Source: CAZONU01 sp965370045
GTDB lineage: Bacteria; Planctomycetota; SZUA-567; JAKLDR01
Length of the DNA stretch: 8,405 bases
Assembly: GCA_965370045.1 (NCBI GenBank)
Contig: CBDUSI010000155.1
Span: forward strand, 1 to 8,405
Direction: 5' to 3'
The position numbers and the translations under genes are program-made. Under the pieces are notes generated by a model. The model was not told the DNA's origin. It was given only the letters and a program-made list of their open reading frames with translations, and searched no databases. The stretch's first letter is position 1, and each line of letters starts with the position of its first letter. This document shows positions 1 through 6,362 of the stretch, piece after piece.

Positions 1-2
1 GA

Positions 3-18
3 CGATGCTTGAGCATCG
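3..18. repeat. Short perfect dyad downstream of the kinase gene
   Basis: CGATGC at 3-8 pairs with GCATCG at 13-18 around TTGA; the stem is 7 bp if the loop is only 2 nt. It lies about 70 bases beyond the kinase stop codon on the minus strand, so it could be part of a terminator for that gene. The bases that would hold a downstream U-run lie outside the window, so this cannot be judged. The rest of 1-89 shows no gene. Confidence 0.3.
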
Positions 19-89
19 ACTTCGGAACCCCTCCTCGAATCTGAACCATTCTGGCTCCAATCACGGCTGCCCCATTTTTCAACGGCCTG

Positions 90-2591
90 CTAGACGATCA
101 GGAACTTGGCCAGGCGGTCGGCGGCCTCCCGCGCCGCCGCGACGGATTCGCTCTCGCCCTTGCTGCGCAGCCGGCGGACGGCCTTGCCCACCTCGGCGTC
201 GTCCTCGTAGAGCCGCTTGAGGACGAAAGCCAGCACCTGGCGCACCGGCTCGGGGTGGGCGTCGAGGTCCCGCAGGGCGCTCTCGAAGGCCTCGGGGCCC
301 GCGTCGCATCCGGCGATGAACTTCGCGGCCGCCTCCGGCACCCGCCTGCCCGTAGAACTGAACAGCTTGATCAGCCCGCGGGTCGCGCGCTGCAGCCGAA
401 ATACGCCCAGCGTCTCGGCCACCGCCTTCTGGACCCCGAAGCGGTCGTCGGTCAGCCTGGCGAAGAGCGAGCGCTTGACCAGGTCGGTGGGGAAGCCGGC
501 CAGGCCCCGGGCCGCCGCAGTGCGCACCGCGGGGTGCTCGTCCTTCAGGAGCTTGAGCAGCGTGGGCACCACCGTCTTGCTGCCGGCCTGGCCCAGGAGG
601 CCGGCCACGAACTCCTTGACCCGCACCGAGCGGGATTTGCGCGCCGCGCTCTCCAGGCATTTGACCGCCTCCACCGGGTTGGGCGCCTTGATCAGCCGCT
701 GGAGGTAGAGCGGCGGGGGCCTGTCGTTACGCGCGTAGTAGAGGATCAGGGGCTCGAGCACCCGGCCGGCGGAGCGCTTCTCCAGCCCGCGGGCCGCCTC
801 ACGGCGTACCTTCCAGGACTCGTCGTTGAGAAAGCGGGCCAGGAAGGTCTCGACACCCGGGGCCTCCAGCCCGGCAAGCTCGCGGAGCGCGGCGATGCGC
901 ACCCGGTAGTCGGTGTCGGCGGCGAAGCGGGTCAGGAGTTCGGCGGCCCGCTTGCCTCCGAAGCGCCGGCCGGCCAACTCCGCGGTGAGGATTCGCACCC
1001 GGTGGTCGCCCTCCTTGAAGGCGTAGATGGCCAGCTTCCAGGCCTGGTCCTCGGCGAGGGCGCCGAACATCTCGCGGATGACCCCGATTATCTGGTTGGG
1101 GCTGCCCATCCTGATGCGCCGGGTGATGAGCTCGACGTCCTTCTTCTCCTGCCGGCCTAGCAGCTTGGTGGCCAGGCCTGCGACGTCCAGCGCGGCGGCC
1201 GAGACCGCCTCCTGGCGGGCGACCTCCTCGACGAAGCTCTGCGAGCCGGCCGCCCGGGGCTTCTTTTTTTCGGGGGCCGCTCCGAGCAGCTCGCCGATCT
1301 TGCGGCGCAGGTCGGGAAGCCTGACCGGCTTGACCAGCACGCCGGCCAGGTTGTAGCGGGCCAGGCGCTCCACGGTAGTCTTCTTGCGGTCGCCGGTGAT
1401 CACCAGCACGGCGATGTCCGGGCACTTGCGGCCCAGTTGGTCGAGCACCGTGAAGCCCCCGGGGTTCTTGACCGCCAGGTCCAGGACCAGCACGTCGGGG
1501 TGTCCCTCGACCGCCACCTCCATGCACTCCCGTCCGCTGCCGGCCGCGGCCACCGCGTATTCGGCCTCCAAGCTCGCGCGGTACATGCGCCGGAGGTACT
1601 CGGAGCTGTCGCAGACCAGCACCGTCCCGGAGCGGGCGCGCTCGATGACCGAGAGGCGCTGCTTCTCGAAAGGAGAGACCTTCTCGGCGGCATCGACCCT
1701 TTCCGGAGCGCGAGATCGGGCGGGCTTCGCCGGTTTCGCGGCCTTCTTCTTTTCTTCCTGGCCGGAGGCCAGGGCATGCTTGAGCTTCTTGAGGTCGGCG
1801 AGCAGCACCTCCGGCGAGGCCACCCGATCATCCGCTGACTTGGCCATCATGCGCAGGACCAGGCGGTCGACGGCCGGGGGGACCTTGGAGTTCAGCTCGC
1901 TGGGCTTGCGGGGCTGCTCGTAGATGTGCATATAGATGACCGCGCTGGGGTCCTCGGCCTTGAAGGGCGGCCGGCCGGTCAGCAACTCGTAGAAGACCAC
2001 CCCCAGCGAGTAGATGTCAGTGCGGCAGTCGAGCTCCTTGCCCTGGCCCTGTTCGGGGCTCATGTAGTTGGCGGTGCCGACAATAGTTCCGGCCTGGGTG
2101 ACGTCCATGGAGTCGTCAGCCATCTTGGCCAGGCCGAAGTCCATGACCTTCACCTGCCCGCGGTTGGTGAGCATGATGTTGGCCGGCTTGATGTCCCGGT
2201 GGATGATCCCACCCTCGGCCGCGACCCGCAGGGCCTCGGCCACCTGAATCAGAATGGTGATGGTCTGCTCCACCGAGAACTTGACGCCGGACTTCACTAT
2301 CTGGGAGAGATCCTTGCCGCGGACGTACTCCATTGCGAAGTAGTGCAGCCCGGCGTCCTCGTCCTGCCCCAGGCTGAATATCTGGATGATGTTGGGGTGG
2401 ATCAGGGACGCGGCCGAGCGGGCCTCACGGTAGAAGCGCTGCACGAAGCGGGGGTTCTGGGTCAGGCGTTCGGGGAGGATCTTGACGGCCACCTCGCGGC
2501 CCAGCGACTTCTGGGTGGCGCGGTATACCGTGCCCATGCCTCCCTCGCCGAGGAGGTCGAGCAGCTTGAAGTCGCCCAGCTTGTCGAGCAA
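90..2591 (-). CDS. Ser/Thr protein kinase with receiver domain and HEAT repeats
   Basis: This 833-residue soluble protein is a Hanks-type (PknB-like) kinase expected to phosphorylate Ser/Thr on partner proteins. The kinase domain spans about residues 8-275: glycine loop GEGGMG (15-20), ATP lysine K37, HRDIKPAN with catalytic D133 and N138, DFG at 151-153, and SPE in the APE position (178-180). A Lys/Ala/Pro-rich linker (279-297) leads to a CheY-like receiver domain (about 322-438) with D328, phosphoacceptor D371, T399 and K421 all present. Residues 440-515 are unassigned. From about 515 to 800, repeated D-x-x-VR-x-x-AA-x-x-L units mark a HEAT-type helical scaffold. No signal peptide or membrane segment is visible, unlike many PknB proteins. 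The start is TTG, with a GGGGG tract 6-10 bases upstream; no ATG fits the N-terminus of the kinase fold. A promoter candidate precedes it, so it need not depend on the upstream dipeptidase gene. The kinase and receiver calls are firm; the substrate is unknown. Confidence 0.93.
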   Translation of the reverse strand: MLDKLGDFKLLDLLGEGGMGTVYRATQKSLGREVAVKILPERLTQNPRFVQRFYREARSAASLIHPNIIQIFSLGQDEDAGLHYFAMEYVRGKDLSQIVKSGVKFSVEQTITILIQVAEALRVAAEGGIIHRDIKPANIMLTNRGQVKVMDFGLAKMADDSMDVTQAGTIVGTANYMSPEQGQGKELDCRTDIYSLGVVFYELLTGRPPFKAEDPSAVIYMHIYEQPRKPSELNSKVPPAVDRLVLRMMAKSADDRVASPEVLLADLKKLKHALASGQEEKKKAAKPAKPARSRAPERVDAAEKVSPFEKQRLSVIERARSGTVLVCDSSEYLRRMYRASLEAEYAVAAAGSGRECMEVAVEGHPDVLVLDLAVKNPGGFTVLDQLGRKCPDIAVLVITGDRKKTTVERLARYNLAGVLVKPVRLPDLRRKIGELLGAAPEKKKPRAAGSQSFVEEVARQEAVSAAALDVAGLATKLLGRQEKKDVELITRRIRMGSPNQIIGVIREMFGALAEDQAWKLAIYAFKEGDHRVRILTAELAGRRFGGKRAAELLTRFAADTDYRVRIAALRELAGLEAPGVETFLARFLNDESWKVRREAARGLEKRSAGRVLEPLILYYARNDRPPPLYLQRLIKAPNPVEAVKCLESAARKSRSVRVKEFVAGLLGQAGSKTVVPTLLKLLKDEHPAVRTAAARGLAGFPTDLVKRSLFARLTDDRFGVQKAVAETLGVFRLQRATRGLIKLFSSTGRRVPEAAAKFIAGCDAGPEAFESALRDLDAHPEPVRQVLAFVLKRLYEDDAEVGKAVRRLRSKGESESVAAAREAADRLAKFLIV

Positions 2592-2625
2592 GAATACCCC
2601 CGCTGCCGAAGCGTCCGAGAGCGAA

Positions 2626-2653
2626 ATTCTAGGCCCAAGTGGCCGGGAATCAA
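2626..2653 (-). promoter_or_regulatory. Sigma70-like promoter for the kinase gene
   Basis: Read on the minus strand, TTGATT (2653-2648) and TAGAAT (2631-2626) are separated by 16 bases, matching the consensus at 4/6 and 5/6 positions. Transcription would begin near 2619, giving a leader of about 28 nt before the TTG start at 2591. The match is by eye, in a short 86-bp gap. Confidence 0.45.
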
Positions 2654-2661
2654 GGGGAAGG

Positions 2662-2675
2662 GGGGAGCGGTCCCC
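2662..2675 (-). terminator. Weak hairpin just after the dipeptidase stop codon
   Basis: GGGGA (2662-2666) and TCCCC (2671-2675) form a 5-bp stem with a 4-nt loop, 2 bases past the dipeptidase stop on the minus strand. The bases that follow on that strand are C-rich rather than a U-run, so any intrinsic termination would be inefficient. It may simply be a GC-rich hairpin. Confidence 0.25.
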
Positions 2676-2677
2676 TG

Positions 2678-3703
2678 CTACTCCGGGGCCGCCGCCGCCA
2701 GCACTCGCAGGAAGTTCCCGCCGAGGATGCCGGAGATCGCATTACGTTCATAGCCGCGCTCCAGGAGCCTGGCCACCAGCCGGCCAAGCCCGGCCAGGCT
2801 GCCCAGCCCCCAGACTGTCAGGGGCGCGCCGTTATGGTCCGAGCCCAGGCCGACGTGCTCCGGGCCGACCAGCTGAACCACGTGGTCGATGTGCTCGACC
2901 ATCCAGCCGAGCGGGGCCAGCGGTGCGCAGGGAAAGAGGTACGGAGGGTAGAAAGTCATGCCCAGGACGCCGCCGCGCTCGGCCAGTGCGCGGAGCTGCT
3001 CGTCGCGCAGGTTGCGCTTCAAGTTGCACAGCGCGCGCACCCCCGCGTGGCTGGCAATCACCGGCCCTCCGACGAGCTCCAGGACGTCCCGAAAGGCCCG
3101 GACGCTGATGTGCGCGAGGTCCAGGACCATCCCCAGTTCGGCGGCGCGCTTCACGACCTCGCGGCCGAAGCTCGTGAGCGGCGAGCCCTCCCCGCGCCAG
3201 GGACGATTTGCCTTGAGACACGCGTTGTCCAGCCAGTGGGCCGGCTGCAGCGAGCGCAGGCCGCGCGCGTAAAGCGCCTCGAGATTGTCGAGACTGCCGG
3301 CCAGGCCGTGGGCCCCTTCCAGCGCGATCAGGAGTCCGATTCGCCCGCGCCCGCGCGCGGCCTGGAGTTCCGCCGCCGAGCGGACCACTTCGAAATCCTG
3401 GGGGTAGCGCTCGGCGAGGCGCTCGACGGCGGCCAGCTCCTCCATGGCGTGTTTGAAGTGCCGCCGCCCGCTCCACAGCGGGAACTCCATCGCGTAGGCC
3501 GAGGCCACCAGGGCGTCCACGTGGGCGGCGCGCAGGCCGGGCAGGTCCACGCGGCCGTTGCCCCAGCGCGGCGGGGAGAAGGGTAGCTGCAGGTGTCGCC
3601 GGGCCAGGTTCCTCCGCGGGAAGCGCTCGGCGAACTCGACGTGGGAGTGCATGTCGACGACGGGCGACTCGCGCAGGATGCTCTCGACGGCTTCCCGGTC
3701 CAT
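2678..3703 (-). CDS. M19-family membrane dipeptidase homologue (cytoplasmic)
   Basis: This 341-residue protein belongs to peptidase family M19, the renal dipeptidase family: amidohydrolase-fold zinc enzymes that cleave dipeptides and tolerate a C-terminal D-residue. The family landmarks appear in order: a metal-binding start DMHSH (H19, H21), the bridging carboxylate E129 in ALEGAHGL, the LTSFG block (176-180), H198 in LDLAHIS, H219 and R223 in SHAGVR, D289 in GLGSDH, and the C-terminal GILGGNFLRV. Length is normal for the bacterial family. Two sites deviate: the usual HxD is HxH, and the usual SDFDG is SDHNG. No signal peptide or lipobox is visible, so it should act in the cytoplasm despite the family name. 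The ATG at 3703 lies directly below a promoter candidate that leaves almost no leader. It is transcribed divergently from the serpin. A role in recycling peptidoglycan-derived dipeptides is possible but inferred. Family assignment is firm; substrate is unknown. Confidence 0.92.
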   Translation of the reverse strand: MDREAVESILRESPVVDMHSHVEFAERFPRRNLARRHLQLPFSPPRWGNGRVDLPGLRAAHVDALVASAYAMEFPLWSGRRHFKHAMEELAAVERLAERYPQDFEVVRSAAELQAARGRGRIGLLIALEGAHGLAGSLDNLEALYARGLRSLQPAHWLDNACLKANRPWRGEGSPLTSFGREVVKRAAELGMVLDLAHISVRAFRDVLELVGGPVIASHAGVRALCNLKRNLRDEQLRALAERGGVLGMTFYPPYLFPCAPLAPLGWMVEHIDHVVQLVGPEHVGLGSDHNGAPLTVWGLGSLAGLGRLVARLLERGYERNAISGILGGNFLRVLAAAAPE

Positions 3704-3711
3704 GGTCCCCG

Positions 3712-3740
3712 ACTATACCGCGGGCCGGCCGGCGAGGCAA
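3712..3740 (-). promoter_or_regulatory. Sigma70-like promoter for the dipeptidase gene
   Basis: On the minus strand, TTGCCT (3740-3735) and TATAGT (3717-3712) are 17 bases apart, matching consensus at 4/6 and 5/6. The ATG lies only 8 bases after the -10 element, so the transcript would be leaderless or nearly so. The only Shine-Dalgarno-like sequence in that gap is GGGGA. Confidence 0.5.
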
Positions 3741-3751
3741 GGCGTTGCCGG

Positions 3752-3780
3752 TTGACCGTTCCTGCCCGCGGCGCTAACAT
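3752..3780 (+). promoter_or_regulatory. Sigma70-like promoter for the serpin gene
   Basis: TTGACC (3752-3757) and TAACAT (3775-3780) are 17 bases apart, matching consensus at 5/6 and 4/6. Transcription would start near 3787, about 30 nt before the serpin ATG, leaving room for its strong ribosome binding site. It faces away from the dipeptidase promoter, and the two -35 elements are only 11 bases apart. Confidence 0.5.
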
Positions 3781-3803
3781 GTGCGGCCGAGGACAGCGAG
3801 AAG

Positions 3804-3810
3804 GGAGGAG
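3804..3810 (+). promoter_or_regulatory. Strong ribosome binding site of the serpin gene
   Basis: GGAGGAG ends 6 bases before the ATG at 3817. It fixes that ATG as the start rather than the in-frame GTG at 3781, which overlaps the end of the promoter -10 element and would put charged residues in front of the signal peptide. Confidence 0.8.
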
Positions 3811-3816
3811 AGAAAG

Positions 3817-5067
3817 ATGAAGAAGGCGTTTTTCTGCGTCACCGCGATGCTCCTGGTCATGGCTGGCGGCTGCGGCGGGCCGGAGGAGCCCAAGGAAAAG
3901 AGCAACGCCGCCGACCGCGCATCGGCGGTCAAGGGCAACAACCGCTTCGCAGTGTCTCTCTATAGCCAGTTGGCGAAGAGCAAGAAGAGGAAGGGGAAGA
4001 ACTTCTTCTGCTCGCCGTTCAGCATCTCCACCGCCCTGGCCATGACCTACGCCGGCGCGCGGGGCAACACCGAGAAGCAGATGCGCGCGGCGCTGCACTT
4101 CAACCTCGCCCAGAAGAAGTTGCACCCGGCCTTCGCGGACCTGACCGGCTTTCTCAATTACCGCGGTTCCCGGGGGGGCTGCCAGCTCAGCGTGGCTAAC
4201 GCGCTGTGGGCCGCGAAGAAGCTCAAGATCAAACCGGACTTCGCCAAGCTGAACGAAGCCAACTACAGTGCCGGCCTCCGGCGGCTGGAATTCAGGAAGG
4301 ACCCCGAGGCCGCCCGGCAGACCATTAACAAGTGGGTCGAAGAGCGGACCGAAAACAGAATCAAGGAACTGCTCAAGAAGGAGCCGCCGGACATCAAGGT
4401 GGACACCCGACTGGTGCTGACCAACGCCATCTACTTCAAGGGGCAATGGGCCGTCCAGTTCAAGAAGAAGTACACCCGCGACGGCAAGTTCAAGGTGGCG
4501 CCCGGCAGGGAAGTCAAGGTGCGCATGATGACAAAGGGCAAGGACAAGCACAAGCTGCTGGCCGGCGAGGGATTCCAGGCCCTGGAACTGCCCTACAAGG
4601 GGGACGAGCTTTCGATGGTGATCTTCCTGCCCGCGAAGGTCGACGGCCTGGCCGACTTCGAGAAGAAGCTCACCTCCAAGAAGCTGGCCGGCTGGCTGGC
4701 CGCGCTGGAGAAGCGGGGCAAGGAGAAAGTCATCGTCTCGCTGCCCAGGTTCGAGATGACCTCGGAGTTCAAGCTGAACGACGCCCTCAAGAAAATGGGC
4801 ATGACCGACGCCTTCGACGAGGTGAAGGCGGACTTCTCGGGGATGAGCGACGAGGATCTGCTCATCGACGCGGTGCTCCACAAGGCCTTCGTGAAGGTGG
4901 ACGAGGTGGGTACCGAAGCGGCCGCGGCCACTGCGGTGGTCATGGCTCCCAAATCCGCGCCCAGGTTTGATCGCTTCACCGCCGACCACCCGTTCCTCTT
5001 CCTGATCCGCGACGGGAAGTCGGGCAGCATCCTGTTCCTGGGAAGGGTGATCGACCCCACGAAGTAG
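3817..5067 (+). CDS. Serpin (serine protease inhibitor), predicted lipoprotein
   Basis: This 416-residue protein is a full-length serpin, a suicide inhibitor of serine (or cysteine) proteases. Residues 1-19 form a lipoprotein signal: MKK, a hydrophobic stretch, then MAGGC with C19 as the likely lipidated residue, although -3 is Ala rather than the usual Leu/Val. A charged linker follows, and the serpin fold starts near residue 40. Conserved blocks include SPFSISTALAMTYAGARG (66-83, shutter), LTNAIYFKGQW (201-211), the helix FVKVDEVGTEAAAAT leading into the reactive loop, and C-terminal HPFLFLIRD and ILFLGRVIDP. The hinge G365-T366-E367-A368 to A371-T372 has the small residues needed for loop insertion, so it should be inhibitory. 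Counting P15 = G365 puts P1 at K379 and P1' at S380, predicting a trypsin-like target. The protein would sit anchored on the envelope. It is divergent from the dipeptidase and 113 bp from the next gene, with which it need not share a transcript. Family call is very firm; target protease is unknown. Confidence 0.95.
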   Translation: MKKAFFCVTAMLLVMAGGCGGPEEPKEKSNAADRASAVKGNNRFAVSLYSQLAKSKKRKGKNFFCSPFSISTALAMTYAGARGNTEKQMRAALHFNLAQKKLHPAFADLTGFLNYRGSRGGCQLSVANALWAAKKLKIKPDFAKLNEANYSAGLRRLEFRKDPEAARQTINKWVEERTENRIKELLKKEPPDIKVDTRLVLTNAIYFKGQWAVQFKKKYTRDGKFKVAPGREVKVRMMTKGKDKHKLLAGEGFQALELPYKGDELSMVIFLPAKVDGLADFEKKLTSKKLAGWLAALEKRGKEKVIVSLPRFEMTSEFKLNDALKKMGMTDAFDEVKADFSGMSDEDLLIDAVLHKAFVKVDEVGTEAAAATAVVMAPKSAPRFDRFTADHPFLFLIRDGKSGSILFLGRVIDPTK

Positions 5068-5122
5068 CGCCCGGCGCCGTCTCCACCCGCTCTTCTTCTG
5101 CCGGACCGCGGTGAGCAGCGGT

Positions 5123-5136
5123 CAAGCCAAGGCTTG
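5123..5136. repeat. Upstream dyad in the namZ promoter region
   Basis: CAAGCC (5123-5128) and GGCTTG (5131-5136) form a perfect inverted repeat around AA. It overlaps the proposed -35 element of the salvage pair and abuts a second dyad. It could be a repressor or activator site; no binding protein is encoded in the window. Confidence 0.4.
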
Positions 5137-5162
5137 CGGGAAAGCTCCCGCGGGGTTATGCT
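5134..5162 (+). promoter_or_regulatory. Possible promoter of the NamZ / MurU-AmgK pair
   Basis: TTGCGG (5134-5139) and TATGCT (5157-5162) are 17 bases apart, matching consensus at 3/6 and 4/6. Transcription would begin near 5169, leaving about 12 nt before the ATG at 5181. The match is modest, but it is the best I see in the gap, and a dyad fills its spacer. Confidence 0.3.
5136..5151. repeat. Dyad between -35 and -10: candidate operator, or serpin terminator
   Basis: GCGGGA (5136-5141) and TCCCGC (5146-5151) form a perfect 6-bp inverted repeat around AAGC. Its place between the proposed -35 and -10 boxes is typical of a repressor operator. Read as RNA it could instead be a hairpin ending the serpin transcript, but GGGGTTATG follows rather than a U-run, which argues against an efficient terminator. 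Confidence 0.4.
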
Positions 5163-5180
5163 TTGCGGCAGGGAAGGGCA

Positions 5181-6362
5181 ATGGGGAGAGGGATCTTGGC
5201 GACGGTCAAGAGCGGCCTGGACGTCCTCCGCGAAGAGAGCTTCAAGCGCCTCCAGGGCCAGCGCATCGGCCTCCTGGCGCACCCCGCCTCGGTGGACGCG
5301 AACCTGGCGCACGCGAGCGACCTCTTCCTGGCGGCCGGATTGAACGTCGTCCGTCTCTTCGGGCCGCAGCACGGGGTCCGCGGCCAAACCCAGGACAACA
5401 TGGTCGAGTGGCGGTCCTTCACTGACCCCCAAAGCGGCCTGGAGTGCTGCTCGCTCTACGGCGAGCACCGCAAGCCCACGGCGGAGATGCTCGCCGGTCT
5501 GGACGTCCTGGTCATAGACCTCCAAGATGTTGGCGCGCGCTATTACACATTCAACTGGACGACGCTGCTGTGCATGGAGGCCTGCGCGGAGGAGGGCGTA
5601 AAGGTAACGCTCCTCGACCGGCCCAACCCGGTCAACGCGTCCGACCGCGAGGGCCCGGTCCTGGACATGGGCTACAGGTCTTTCGTGGGCATGGCCCCGA
5701 TTCCCGCGCGGCACGGACTAACCTCGGGAGAGTTGGCCGCCTTCTGCAACGTGAAGACCGGCGCGGACCTCGAAGTCGTCCCCATGGCGGGTTACCGGCG
5801 CGGCATGTGGTTCGACGAGACCGGCCTACTCTGGGTGTTGCCCTCGCCGAACATGCCGACGCTGGAGGCGGCGACGGTCTACCCGGGGATGTGCCTGCTC
5901 GAGGGCACCGGGCTGTCCGAGGGCCGGGGCACAACGCGGCCCTTTGAGACATTCGGCGCGCCGTTCGTCGATCCGAAAAGATTGCTCGGCCGCCTGAAGG
6001 ATTTCAATCTGCCGGGAGCTCGCTTCCGCCCGCTCTACTTCGAGCCCACTTTCCAGAAGCACGCGGGCGTTCTCTGCGGCGGCGCGCAGATTCACGTCCT
6101 TGAGCGCGAAAGATTCAAGCCGGTGCTCACCGCTGTTGCGATTCTCGGCGCGGTGCGCGAGCTCTGGCCGGAGCAGTTCTCGTGGAAGCAACCGCCTTAC
6201 GAGTACGAAACCGAGAAGCTGCCCGTTGACATACTCGCGGGCAGCGATCGCCTGCGGCTGGACATCGAAGCGGGCAAGGACCCGCGTGAGATCGCCGCGG
6301 GCTGGGACGCGGAAGTTTCCGCGTTCAGCAAGCTGGTAGCCGACTCGCTGCGTTATGACTAG
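5181..6362 (+). CDS. namZ: DUF1343 / GH171 exo-beta-N-acetylmuramidase family protein
   Basis: This 393-residue protein covers the full DUF1343 family, whose characterised members (NamZ, formerly YbbC in Bacillus subtilis) release MurNAc from the non-reducing ends of peptidoglycan fragments. Family blocks run in order: GLDVL (12-16), QRIGLLAHPASVD (27-39), LFGPQHGVRG (59-68), QDNMVEW (71-77), SLYGEHRKPT (91-100), VLVIDLQDVGARYYTF (109-124), LLDRPNP (144-150), IPARHGLTSGELA (174-186), PSPNMPTLEAATVYPG (221-236) and EGTGLSEGRGTTRPFE (241-256). GPQHG replaces the PEHG that I recall from many members. There is no signal peptide, so action is predicted in the cytoplasm. ATG 5181, with AGGGAAGGG just upstream, is preferred over an in-frame TTG at 5163; neither start creates a secretion signal. 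It overlaps the next gene by 8 bases, and that gene would process free MurNAc, which supports the assignment. Family is firm; activity is inferred from family and context. Confidence 0.88.
   Translation: MGRGILATVKSGLDVLREESFKRLQGQRIGLLAHPASVDANLAHASDLFLAAGLNVVRLFGPQHGVRGQTQDNMVEWRSFTDPQSGLECCSLYGEHRKPTAEMLAGLDVLVIDLQDVGARYYTFNWTTLLCMEACAEEGVKVTLLDRPNPVNASDREGPVLDMGYRSFVGMAPIPARHGLTSGELAAFCNVKTGADLEVVPMAGYRRGMWFDETGLLWVLPSPNMPTLEAATVYPGMCLLEGTGLSEGRGTTRPFETFGAPFVDPKRLLGRLKDFNLPGARFRPLYFEPTFQKHAGVLCGGAQIHVLERERFKPVLTAVAILGAVRELWPEQFSWKQPPYEYETEKLPVDILAGSDRLRLDIEAGKDPREIAAGWDAEVSAFSKLVADSLRYD

Noticed and set aside
255..1160. Plus-strand open frame of 301 codons opposite the HEAT region of the kinase gene
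   Set aside because: Antisense to a protein with clear repeats; composition typical of a GC-driven shadow frame.
3781..3816. In-frame GTG as the serpin start
   Set aside because: It would put a charged, Arg-rich segment before the signal peptide, and it overlaps the promoter -10 element; ATG 3817 has the proper ribosome site.
3779..3820. 13-codon ATG frame ending in TGA that overlaps the serpin ATG, like a leader peptide
   Set aside because: Its ATG overlaps the -10 element, upstream of the predicted transcription start, so it would not be on the mRNA; the serpin already has a strong ribosome site.
3328..4989. Long minus-strand open frame (553 codons) across the serpin and dipeptidase genes
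   Set aside because: It lies antisense to the clear serpin and then runs out of frame through the dipeptidase. Its His/Leu/Gly-rich product matches no family and reflects high GC at third positions.
5163..5180. In-frame TTG as the NamZ start
   Set aside because: ATG 5181 follows a purine-rich site and family similarity begins only after it; the extra six residues add no recognisable feature.
4593..5714. Minus-strand open frame of 373 codons opposite serpin and NamZ
   Set aside because: It spans two well-supported plus-strand genes and an intergenic region, and has no recognisable domain.
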